Source of the DNA: Streptomyces sp. SCUT-3
Lineage (GTDB): Bacteria; Actinomycetota; Actinomycetes; Streptomycetales; Streptomycetaceae
Reading direction: 5' to 3'
DNA: 64,000 bases
Assembly: GCF_014083985.1 (NCBI RefSeq)
Contig: NZ_CP046907.1
Coordinates: 4,130,501 to 4,194,500, forward strand
Positions 8,728 through 16,076 of the stretch are shown in pieces; position 1 is the stretch's first letter; each line of letters begins with the position of its first letter. The notes under the pieces are model-generated. The model searched no databases. It was not told the DNA's origin and saw only the letters and a program-made list of their open reading frames with translations. The position numbers and the translations under genes were made by a program.

Positions 8728-9564
8728 GTGGCTGGTGCGGGGCGACCTGATCAACCGGAGGGGGACGGCTCGGGGGCCTTCCTGAGGTGTTTCGGCAGGC
8801 AGGTGAAGCTCTTCCGGGAGCGGGCAGGGTGGACGCAGGCGCAGTTGGGTGCGCGGATGGGCTACGGGGAGGACATGGTCGCGGCGGTGGAACAGGCCCG
8901 CCGCATCCCGAAGCCGGAGTTCGTAGACCGTGCGGACGAGGCCCTTGCCGCCGAAGGTGTGTTGTCCGCGATGAAGGAGGAGGTGGCGCGGGCCCGCTAT
9001 CCGGCGTTCTTCCGGGACTACGCACGGCTTGAGACGGAGGCGGTGGAGGTGCACGCATACGCCGGCCAAGCTGTGCCTGGTCTTCTGCAGACGGAGGAGT
9101 ACGCACGAGCGGTCTTCCAGATGTGGCGTCCTCAGCTGGACGAGGAGACGGTCGAGCAGCGGGTGGCTGCTCGTATGGCTCGCCAGGAACTCTTCTCCCG
9201 AAGAGCGGCACCGTCCCTGAGCTTCGTGATCGAAGAGGTTGTTCTGAAGCGTCCCTTCGGCGGGAAGCATGTCCTGCAGGGCCAACTGGAACAGCTACTG
9301 CTGGCCGGCCGACGTCGCAACGTGGAGATTCAGGTCATGCCCACGGACCGGGAGGACAACGCTGGGGTGGACGGACCGTTCACCCTGGTGACTCCCGGCG
9401 ACGGGGAGCAGCTTGCATACCTCGAAGGGCAAGGACGTAGCACTCTGGTCACGAGGCGAGCGGAAGTCCGCGGGATTGCGCTCCGATATGGAATCATCCG
9501 GGCACAGGCTCTCACCCCTCGGGAGTCTCTCGTCCTCATCGAGAAGTTGCTGGGAGAGCGATGA
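8728..9564 (+). CDS. XRE-family helix-turn-helix regulator with DUF5753 C-terminal domain
   Basis: A 278-aa regulator of the type found in dozens of copies in Streptomyces. The N-terminal HTH (about residues 20-75) includes GAFLRCFGRQVKLFRERAG and TQAQLGARMGYGEDMVAAVE. The C-terminal two-thirds (PGLLQTEEYARAV, QELFSRRAAPSLSFVIEE, VEIQVMPTDREDNAGVDG) is the DUF5753 ligand/partner domain. The GTG at 8728 is chosen over longer reading because GGAGG at 8714-8718 sits 9 nt upstream and VAGAGRPDQPEGDGSGAFL matches the usual family N-terminus. It overlaps the DUF397 gene by 4 nt, the standard pairing. Confidence 0.93.
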   Translation: MAGAGRPDQPEGDGSGAFLRCFGRQVKLFRERAGWTQAQLGARMGYGEDMVAAVEQARRIPKPEFVDRADEALAAEGVLSAMKEEVARARYPAFFRDYARLETEAVEVHAYAGQAVPGLLQTEEYARAVFQMWRPQLDEETVEQRVAARMARQELFSRRAAPSLSFVIEEVVLKRPFGGKHVLQGQLEQLLLAGRRRNVEIQVMPTDREDNAGVDGPFTLVTPGDGEQLAYLEGQGRSTLVTRRAEVRGIALRYGIIRAQALTPRESLVLIEKLLGER

Positions 9565-9767
9565 ACATCGAGGAGCCCGTAGCCCGTGGGGCGGAGCCGG
9601 CCTGGTTCAAGAGCAGCTACAGCGGTGGCGCGGGTGGTGAGTGCGTCGAGGTGGCTGCCGGTCGCGGTGTCGTCCGTGTCCGGGACTCGAAGGACACGGC
9701 GGGGCCGGTGCTCGCCTTCTCTCCCGAAGAGTGGGCAGCATTCGTGGAGTTCGCCGCACGGGGCTGA
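9561..9767 (+). CDS. DUF397 domain protein
   Basis: A 68-residue protein with the DUF397 signature: WFKSSYSGGAGGECVEVA, VVRVRDSKDTAGPVL and SPEEWAAFVEF. The ATG overlaps the stop of the XRE regulator as ATGA (9561-9564). Such pairs behave as a regulator with a small partner that modulates it and are sometimes compared to toxin-antitoxin modules; which role applies here cannot be read from the sequence. Confidence 0.93.
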   Translation: MNIEEPVARGAEPAWFKSSYSGGAGGECVEVAAGRGVVRVRDSKDTAGPVLAFSPEEWAAFVEFAARG

Positions 9768-9953
9768 ACAACCACCGAGCGACGGGTCGGTACCGGTGGT
9801 CGGCCGGTACTGGAGGAGGGCTTCGTAGCGAAGTGATGTGCTCTGCCGCGCGTCGCCCCCGCCCGTCTTGGTGCCTTTGGGGCACAAGCCGGTCAAACCG
9901 CGAACCAGGTCAACGGCCACGCCCGTTAGCATGCCCGCTCCAGGGAGCCCCTG

Positions 9954-10250
9954 ATGTCTGCCACGGCGACGGCCTGTTTAGCCTTGACGACCCCTACTGC
10001 GGGGATCGGAATACCTCACCGCACCTGAGGCAGCCGTGTTCGCCACGTGGCTGCGCAGCGCAGTCCTGGACCCTGCCGCGCCGGTCGAATACGCCGTCGA
10101 ACAGGCGCTGCAGACAGAAGAGATCGAACAACCCTGGCAGCGCCTGCCGAGCACGCCCGGACAGATCCACGGCGTCCTGACCGGTTTTGTCCAGGCGATC
10201 CTGGACCGAAGAGCTCTGAAGATCCCGGACAGGGGCCCGATGAGGTTGTC
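9954..10250 (+). pseudogene. Fragment of an unidentified gene
   Basis: From about 9988 to 10250 one plus-strand frame is open with strong G/C third-position bias and a natural protein appearance (EYLTAPEAAVFATWLRSAV, EQALQTEEIEQPWQRLP, GVLTGFVQAILDRRALKI). It has no in-frame start with a ribosome site. A good start (ATG 9954, preceded by GGGAG and a TAGCAT -10-like hexamer at 9927-9932) lies in another frame and stops at 10028. The simplest reading is a frameshifted remnant whose 3' end also decays after IPDRGPMRL. The family is not recognised. Confidence 0.4.
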
Positions 10251-10591
10251 CTCGGTGTGCTTCTGTGCGCCCGGGGGGCCTGAGCGGGGAGTCCAGCACC
10301 GCGGTGCAGCCGATGCAGGCCCATCGTCTCGTCCGGGCGGTGTCGGTGAGCTGGAATTCGCCTGCCCACATGCGGGCCGACGCCGGGAAGGCGGTTCCGG
10401 CTCTCCTGGGCGTTGTTGCCTGCACCCACCTGAGTGCTCCGGCCGCCAGCGGACCGCCGCCGGCCGGAGACCTGGAACCAGGCGCTTCCAGGTCGGCACT
10501 CAACGGCAGGAACCGCTCCGCCGGCCATGCAGCACCGGCTAGGGTGAGTGGCCGTTGATACCAGTGGTGCCGATGTTCAACGGGGGTTGAC
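10251..10591. other. Gene-free stretch upstream of the WXG operon
   Basis: About 340 bp with no convincing gene on either strand; short open frames lack starts and consistent codon bias. A minus-strand stretch reads RTRRWACIGCTAVLDSP but cannot be extended into a gene. The promoter of the next operon is likely the TAGGGT hexamer at 10540-10545, with GGGGG at 10582-10586 as the ribosome site. Confidence 0.4.
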
Positions 10592-10927
10592 ATGACGGAC
10601 GGTACGAAGGTCACCGCATCCTCGCTCCGCTCCGCGGCTGCGGTGGGGACCGATCTGAAGCAGAGCGTGCAGACCGGGATCCAGGAGCTGGACGCCGTGC
10701 AGGAATCCGTACCCGGGCACACCCGGGGCTTCGCCTTCGCAACTGCGCTGAGCACCGTGCACACCTCCTGGAAGAACCGCTTGGGGGACGTCCGGGACGA
10801 GTGCGGTGCGGTTGCCCGGGCACTGCGCTCCTCGGCGGACAACTACGAGGAGAACGAGGAACAGACCAAGTCCTCGTTCACACCGTCGTCCACCGGTCGC
10901 CCCGCCGTTGCCTCCCCGTTCGGGTGA
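10592..10927 (+). CDS. WXG100-like small protein (type VII secretion-type)
   Basis: A 111-residue, mostly helical protein with Trp60 at a predicted helix turn (HTSWKNRLGD) and a downstream YxxxE (Tyr85-EEN-Glu89), the spacing seen in the C-terminal export signal of ESX/type VII substrates. The canonical W-x-G is W-K-N here, so it is a divergent member. The tail is a disordered Ser/Thr/Pro stretch. It is followed after 7 nt by a hydrolase whose own N-terminus has a true WGG turn, suggesting that the two form a heterodimeric export pair. No secretion machinery lies in the window. Confidence 0.65.
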   Translation: MTDGTKVTASSLRSAAAVGTDLKQSVQTGIQELDAVQESVPGHTRGFAFATALSTVHTSWKNRLGDVRDECGAVARALRSSADNYEENEEQTKSSFTPSSTGRPAVASPFG

Positions 10928-10934
10928 TGCGGTC

Positions 10935-12671
10935 GTGGTGACCATGCGACAGTTACAGGACCTCAACCTCTCCTCGGTGGACAAGGCGGCCGACGAATGG
11001 GGCCGCATGATGGCCCGTCTGGGAGCCGGCCAGGACCGGGTGGACCGCGAGATGTCGGCGAAGCTGCGCAACGCCTGGGGCGGTACGGCCGCCAAGACGG
11101 CCATGGACCGGCTGGACCGACTGAGCCAGAACTTCCAGTACGGCTACCAGGAGTCCGGTTACGTCCGCACGCTGCTCAACGGCTGCGCCGATGAACTGCG
11201 AGTGCAGCAGAAGAATCTCAAAGCGGCTCTGGAAGAGGCCGAGAGCCACAAGTTCACGGTGGACGACACCGGAAAGGTGACCTACCCTCCGATCCCGGAG
11301 GAAGAGATCCCCATGCAGCTGGGCACGCCGGACGACGGCCCCGCATGGCAGCACCCGACCCAGGTCCGGGCCCAGGACATCGCCGACCGCATCGCGAAGG
11401 CCGTCACCAAGGCCACCGAGATCGACCAGCGGTACGGTACCTCGCTCAAGCAGCTCACCACCGACGACGGTCTGAAGATCAGCGCCGCGACGTGGGCGGA
11501 CGTGGCCAAGGACCGCAAAGCCATCGGCAAGGACACCGAGGCGGCGCTGGACCTCGCCGGCATTCCCTCGGGCAGCACCCCGGCGCAGAACGCCGCCTGG
11601 TGGAAGGGGCTGTCGAAGGAGGACCAGCAGCAGTACCTCGCCCTCCACCCCGAGCGCATCGGCGCCCTCGACGGGCTTCCCTCGGCCGTCCGGGACGACG
11701 CGAACCGCGTGGTGCTCCGCACCAGCCGCGGCGAGCTGGAGATGAAGATCGCCGAGCTGAAGAAGAACGAGCCGAAGCAGGAGTTCTACGACGACTGGTG
11801 GGTGGTCGGCAGCAACACCGAGCACGACAAGTGGCAGAAGGAACTCGACGAGCTCGAGGGAAAGCGTGACGGGGCCGCGGCAGTCCAGAAGCGCCTCGAC
11901 CACGCGGGCACGGACGGTCTGCCGGACGCGTACCTTCTGGGCTTCGACACCGACAAGCTGGGCCACGCCGTAGTGGCCAACGGCAACCCCGACACGGCCG
12001 ACCACACGGCCGTCTTCGTCCCCGGAACCGGGTCCAACCTCGCGGGTGCGGACGGGGACATGAAGCGGATGGCCGACCTGTGGCGGGAGAGCAGCGAGAA
12101 GGCGCCCGGACAACAGGTCTCCACCATCACCTGGATCGGCTACGACGCACCGCAGAGCATCGTCCCGGAAGCGATGGACAGGTCCTACGCCGTCGACGGG
12201 GCTCCGCGCCTGAACGGGTTTCTCGACGGACTGCAGACGGCACAGGGCGGACCGGATGCGAGCCACACCACGGTCATCGGGCACAGCTACGGCAGCACGA
12301 CAGTGGGAGCCGCCTCCATGCACGGCGACTTGCCCGCGGACGACATCATCGCAGTGGGAAGCCCCGGCATGCTGGTCGGCGAGGCTGACCAGCTCGACGT
12401 GGGTGGGGAACACGTATGGTCCCAGAAGGCCCCGTTGCTGAACGACCAGGTGGCCCTGGGCGGAAAGATCGCCGGCCACGGCGGCCTCGGACCGGACCAT
12501 GATCTCTGGGACGTCCCCATCGGCAATGTTCCGTCGGACGAGGCGTTCGGAGCCAACAGGATGGCTACCGATTCCCCTGACCACAGCAGCTACTGGGAGC
12601 CTGAATCCGTGAGTCTGGAGAATCAGGCGTGGGTGGTTACCGGAAGGTACGACGAGGTGACCGATGGCTGA
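10935..12671 (+). CDS. Alpha/beta hydrolase with WXG-type N-terminal domain
   Basis: A 578-aa protein. Residues 1-110 form a helical hairpin with W48-G49-G50 (LRNAWGGTAAKTA), like WXG100 proteins. Residues 110-370 are helical and charged. Residues about 375-570 are a DUF1023-type alpha/beta hydrolase with VFVPGTGSNLAG and the nucleophile elbow GHSYGS (Ser451); likely acid and His residues lie in GPDHDLWD and DSPDHSSYW. It probably acts as an exported esterase or lipase. A TTA codon (Leu7, 10953-10955) makes translation bldA-dependent. The start is uncertain among GTG 10935, GTG 10938 and ATG 10944; all are just downstream of the previous stop, so coupling is likely. It overlaps the lipoprotein gene by 8 nt. 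Confidence 0.85.
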   Translation: MVTMRQLQDLNLSSVDKAADEWGRMMARLGAGQDRVDREMSAKLRNAWGGTAAKTAMDRLDRLSQNFQYGYQESGYVRTLLNGCADELRVQQKNLKAALEEAESHKFTVDDTGKVTYPPIPEEEIPMQLGTPDDGPAWQHPTQVRAQDIADRIAKAVTKATEIDQRYGTSLKQLTTDDGLKISAATWADVAKDRKAIGKDTEAALDLAGIPSGSTPAQNAAWWKGLSKEDQQQYLALHPERIGALDGLPSAVRDDANRVVLRTSRGELEMKIAELKKNEPKQEFYDDWWVVGSNTEHDKWQKELDELEGKRDGAAAVQKRLDHAGTDGLPDAYLLGFDTDKLGHAVVANGNPDTADHTAVFVPGTGSNLAGADGDMKRMADLWRESSEKAPGQQVSTITWIGYDAPQSIVPEAMDRSYAVDGAPRLNGFLDGLQTAQGGPDASHTTVIGHSYGSTTVGAASMHGDLPADDIIAVGSPGMLVGEADQLDVGGEHVWSQKAPLLNDQVALGGKIAGHGGLGPDHDLWDVPIGNVPSDEAFGANRMATDSPDHSSYWEPESVSLENQAWVVTGRYDEVTDG

Positions 12672-13224
12672 CCGGGTGAGGAAGGCGCGTGCTCCAGGGC
12701 GGTTTGGTGGCGCGCTGGTGGGCCTGGTGATTTTGGCGTTGTGCGTGATGGGGTGCGGGAAGATGGACGAACTCGGTTACGAGCCAGAGGTGCGTGATGT
12801 CGATGTGGCCCGGCGAGACATCAAGGAGGTGTCGAGCCGGATCCTGGACGCGGTGGCGGTCAAGGGTGGAAAGGTGTCGCCCGCCGGGGCCGGGGTGTCG
12901 ATCTGCGAGCCGGACCCGGAGCATCTCTACGTGATGCGACACCCGTGGTCGGTGTCCGGGGTGCCGAATGCTGAATTGGAGCGTGGGATGGAGAACCTGC
13001 GCGAGCGGCTCCCGGGACTGGGCTGGAAGATCACCGAGTACGGGAGAAACAACAGCAAGGCCAGGAGCCTGCAGATCCGCGCGGAGCATACTGAGAAGCC
13101 GTACAAAGTGTCGATCACCTGGGCGAGAGGCGAGAGCGGTGGGGAGCCGTTGATCAGTGTCAGCGTGACCTCGTCGGTGTGTTTTCGTGCCCCCGAGGGG
13201 ACGGATCTGAGCGGGGAGTACTGA
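12664..13224 (+). CDS. Lipoprotein cotranslated with the WXG hydrolase
   Basis: A 186-aa predicted lipoprotein. The N-terminus is basic (MADRVRKARAPGR), then a hydrophobic stretch ending in the lipobox V-M-G-C31. The mature part is a small alpha/beta domain with three cysteines including the lipidated one and no recognised family motif. The ATG lies inside the end of the hydrolase gene (8-nt overlap), so the two are made together. By analogy with secreted effector plus membrane-anchored partner pairs it could protect against, or tether, the hydrolase; this is inference from position only. Confidence 0.75.
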   Translation: MADRVRKARAPGRFGGALVGLVILALCVMGCGKMDELGYEPEVRDVDVARRDIKEVSSRILDAVAVKGGKVSPAGAGVSICEPDPEHLYVMRHPWSVSGVPNAELERGMENLRERLPGLGWKITEYGRNNSKARSLQIRAEHTEKPYKVSITWARGESGGEPLISVSVTSSVCFRAPEGTDLSGEY

Positions 13225-13278
13225 TCGGCGGCCCCGGAGTGTCCTGCCACGGGGCTGCTCTGGTCCGACGGGGACGGG

Positions 13279-13314
13279 GACGGGCCCCCGCCGCGGGTGC
13301 GGCGGGGGCCCGTC
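13279..13314. terminator. Bidirectional hairpin between convergent genes
   Basis: Perfect 16-bp inverted repeat (13279-13294 with 13299-13314) with a 4-nt loop. It lies between the lipoprotein gene (+) and pepN copy 1 (-), so it can terminate both. Confidence 0.8.
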
Positions 13315-13341
13315 GGGTGGTGCGGGTGGTGCGGGGGCGGG

Positions 13342-15915
13342 TCAGCGGTCCGCGGCGGCGCGGTCGGCGGCCCGGGCGTTGAGGGCGCGGGCCACGCCGG
13401 CGCGGGACTCGACGACCAGGCGGCGCAGGGCCGGGGCCGGGTCGGCGGAGGCCAGCCAGGCGTCCGTGGCGTCCAGGGTCTCCTGGGAGACCTGGATCGC
13501 CGGGTAGAGGCCGACCACGATCTGCTGCGCCATCTCGTGGCTGCGGGTCTCCCACACGCGCTTGACGGCGTCGAAGTACTTCGCCGTGTAGGGCGCCAGC
13601 AGTTCGCGCTGGTCGGTCTGGACGAAGCCGCTGATGACGGCCTCCTGCACGGCGTTGGGCAGCTTGTCGTCCTCGACGACGGACGCCCACGCCTCCGCCT
13701 TGGCCTGCTCGGTCGGGCGGGCGGCGGTCGCGGTGGCGGCGTGCTGCTCGCCGGCCGAGGTGGCGTCGCGGGCCAGCTCGGCGTCGATCTCGGGCTTGCC
13801 GGCCCGGCCGACGGCGGCCAGGCGCTGCAGGAACGCCCAGCGCAGGTCGGTGTCGACGGCCAGGCCGGGGACGGTCTGCGAGCCGTCGAGCAGGCCGGCG
13901 AGCAGGTCCAGCTGCTCGTCGGTGCGGGCCGCGGCGGCGAACGCCCGGGCCCAGGCCAGCTGGTGGTCGCTGCCGGGCTCGGCGGCCCGCAGGTGCTCCA
14001 GGGCGGCGGCGGTCCAGCGGGCCAGGCCCTCCTCGCGCCACTGCGGGTCGGCGTACAGGTCGAGGGCGAGCTTCACCTGGCGGTGCAGGGACTGCACCAC
14101 GCCGATGTCGCTCTCGCGGCCGATGCCCTTGAGGACCAGTTCCAGGTAGTCGCGGGTGGCCAGTTCGCCGTCGCGGGTCATGTCCCAGGCGGAGGCCCAG
14201 CACAGGGCGCGCGGCAGCGACTCGGTGAAGTCGCCCAGGTGCTCGGTGACGGTGGCCAGCGACTGTTCGTCCAGGCGGACCTTGGCGTAGGACAGGTCGT
14301 CGTCGTTGAGCAGGATCACGGCGGGGCGGGGCTTCCCGGCCAGCCGGGGGACGTCGGTGGAGGCGCCGTCGACGTCCAGCTCGATCCGGTCGGTGCGCAC
14401 CAGCTTCCCGGAGCCGTCCAGGTCGTAGGTGCCGATCGCGATGCGGTGCGGGCGCAGCACGGGTTCGCCCTTGGCGCCCTCGGGCAGGGCCGGGGCCTCC
14501 TGGAGGACGGCGAAGGAGGCGATGGTGCCGTCGTCGGCGAGCTCGATGCGCGGGCGCAGGACGTTGATGCCGGCGGTCTCCAGCCACGCCTTCGACCAGG
14601 CCTTCAGGTCCCGGCCGCTGGTCTCCTCCAGGGCGCCGAGCAGGTCGGACAGGCGGGTGTTGGACCAGGCGTGGCGCTTGAAGTAGGCCTGCACGCCGCG
14701 GAAGAACTCCTCCTCGCCGACGTAGGCCACCAGCTGCTTGAGGACGGAGGCGCCCTTGGCGTAGGTGATGCCGTCGAAGTTGACCAGGACGTCGTCCAGG
14801 TCCTTGATCTCGGCCATGATCGGGTGGGTGGACGGCAGCTGGTCCTGCCGGTACGCCCAGGTCTTCATGGAGTTGGCGAAGGTGGTCCAGGCGTGCGGCC
14901 AGCGGCTGCCGGGGGCGGCGGCCTGGCAGGCGATGGAGGTGAAGGTGGCGAACGACTCGTTCAGCCACAGGTCGTTCCACCACTCCATGGTGACCAGGTC
15001 GCCGAACCACATGTGGGCCAGCTCGTGGAGGATGGTCTCGGCGCGCGTCTCGTAGGCGGCGTCGGTCACCTTGGAGCGGAAGACGTACTGGTCGCGGATG
15101 GTGACGGCGCCCGCGTTCTCCATCGCGCCGGCGTTGAACTCCGGCACGAACAGCTGGTCGTACTTGGCGAACGGGTACGGGTGGTCGAACTTCTCCTCGA
15201 ACCAGTCGAAGCCCTGCCGGGTGACCTCGAAGACCGCGTCGGCGTCCAGGTGCTCGGCCAGCGACGGGCGGCAGTAGATGCCCAGCGGCACGCTGCGGCC
15301 CTCGCCCTCCCAGGTGCTGTGCACCGAGTGGTACGGGCCGGCGATCAGCGCGGTGATGTAGGTGGAGATCCGCGGCGTCGGCTCGAAGCGCCACACCCCG
15401 TCCTCGGTCTGCGGGGTGGGGGAGTTGGAGATCACCGTCCAGCCCTCGGGGGCCTTGACGGTGAAGGCGAAGGTGGCCTTGAGGTCGGGCTGCTCGAACG
15501 AGGCGAACACCCGGCGGGCGTCCGGCACCTCGAACTGGGTGTACAGGTAGGCCTGCTGGTCGACCGGGTCGACGAAGCGGTGCAGGCCCTCCCCGGTGTT
15601 GGTGTAGGCGCAGGTGGCGACGACCTTCAGCTCGTTGTGCGCGGCCAGGTCCGGCAGGGCGATCCGGCTGTCGGCGAAGACCTCCGCCGGGTCCAGTGCG
15701 GTGCCGTTGAGCACCACCTCCTGCACCGAGGGGGCCACCAGGTCGATGAAGGACGACGTGCCCGGCTCGGAGCAGTCGAAGCGCACCACGGTCGTGGAGG
15801 GGAAGGTGCCCCCCTCCTGGGCGCCGCTGATGTCCAGGTCGATCTCGTAGGAGTCGACGGTGAGCAGGCGGGCCCGCTGCTGCGCCTCTTCACGGGTGAG
15901 GTTCGTGCCAGGCAC
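13342..15915 (-). CDS. pepN: Aminopeptidase N (M1 family), copy 1
   Basis: Zinc metallopeptidase of 857 aa that removes N-terminal residues from peptides in the cytoplasm. It has the M1 exopeptidase motif GAMEN, the zinc site H297-ELA-H301 followed 18 residues later by E320 (in WLNESFA), and the downstream Tyr/Arg-containing region and ERAP-like C-terminal helical domain. The GTG at 15915 is chosen because AGGAG sits about 9 nt upstream and VPGTNLTREEA is the conserved start of the family. It stands alone between two terminators. A second copy occurs at 40170-42770 in the same orientation. Confidence 0.95.
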   Translation of the reverse strand: MPGTNLTREEAQQRARLLTVDSYEIDLDISGAQEGGTFPSTTVVRFDCSEPGTSSFIDLVAPSVQEVVLNGTALDPAEVFADSRIALPDLAAHNELKVVATCAYTNTGEGLHRFVDPVDQQAYLYTQFEVPDARRVFASFEQPDLKATFAFTVKAPEGWTVISNSPTPQTEDGVWRFEPTPRISTYITALIAGPYHSVHSTWEGEGRSVPLGIYCRPSLAEHLDADAVFEVTRQGFDWFEEKFDHPYPFAKYDQLFVPEFNAGAMENAGAVTIRDQYVFRSKVTDAAYETRAETILHELAHMWFGDLVTMEWWNDLWLNESFATFTSIACQAAAPGSRWPHAWTTFANSMKTWAYRQDQLPSTHPIMAEIKDLDDVLVNFDGITYAKGASVLKQLVAYVGEEEFFRGVQAYFKRHAWSNTRLSDLLGALEETSGRDLKAWSKAWLETAGINVLRPRIELADDGTIASFAVLQEAPALPEGAKGEPVLRPHRIAIGTYDLDGSGKLVRTDRIELDVDGASTDVPRLAGKPRPAVILLNDDDLSYAKVRLDEQSLATVTEHLGDFTESLPRALCWASAWDMTRDGELATRDYLELVLKGIGRESDIGVVQSLHRQVKLALDLYADPQWREEGLARWTAAALEHLRAAEPGSDHQLAWARAFAAAARTDEQLDLLAGLLDGSQTVPGLAVDTDLRWAFLQRLAAVGRAGKPEIDAELARDATSAGEQHAATATAARPTEQAKAEAWASVVEDDKLPNAVQEAVISGFVQTDQRELLAPYTAKYFDAVKRVWETRSHEMAQQIVVGLYPAIQVSQETLDATDAWLASADPAPALRRLVVESRAGVARALNARAADRAAADR

Positions 15916-15993
15916 GGTAGGCAACTCCTTATGCGTAATGCGTAGGACTGTCCGCCATCCTGCCACCGGGGGTGGCCGTGCGGCAGGACGGCG

Positions 15994-16032
15994 ACGGGGC
16001 GGACACCCTTGGGTAGGGGGTGTCCGCCCCGT
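15994..16032 (-). terminator. Hairpin after the subtilase gene
   Basis: Perfect 15-bp inverted repeat (15994-16008 with 16018-16032), 45 nt past the subtilase stop on the minus strand. Confidence 0.75.
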
Positions 16033-16076
16033 ATCAATCAGCTGCTGGGGGGCAGCTGAAGCGGGTCAGCCGGTGT

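Noticed and set aside
8728-9767. XRE/DUF397 pair as a toxin-antitoxin system
   Set aside because: The pair is very common in Streptomyces as regulators, and no toxin motif is visible; recorded only as a regulator pair.
10290-10400. Similarity of IGCTA-containing minus-strand fragments near 8580 and 10300
   Set aside because: Only about 20 bp resemble each other; not enough to call a repeat or a duplicated lipoprotein.
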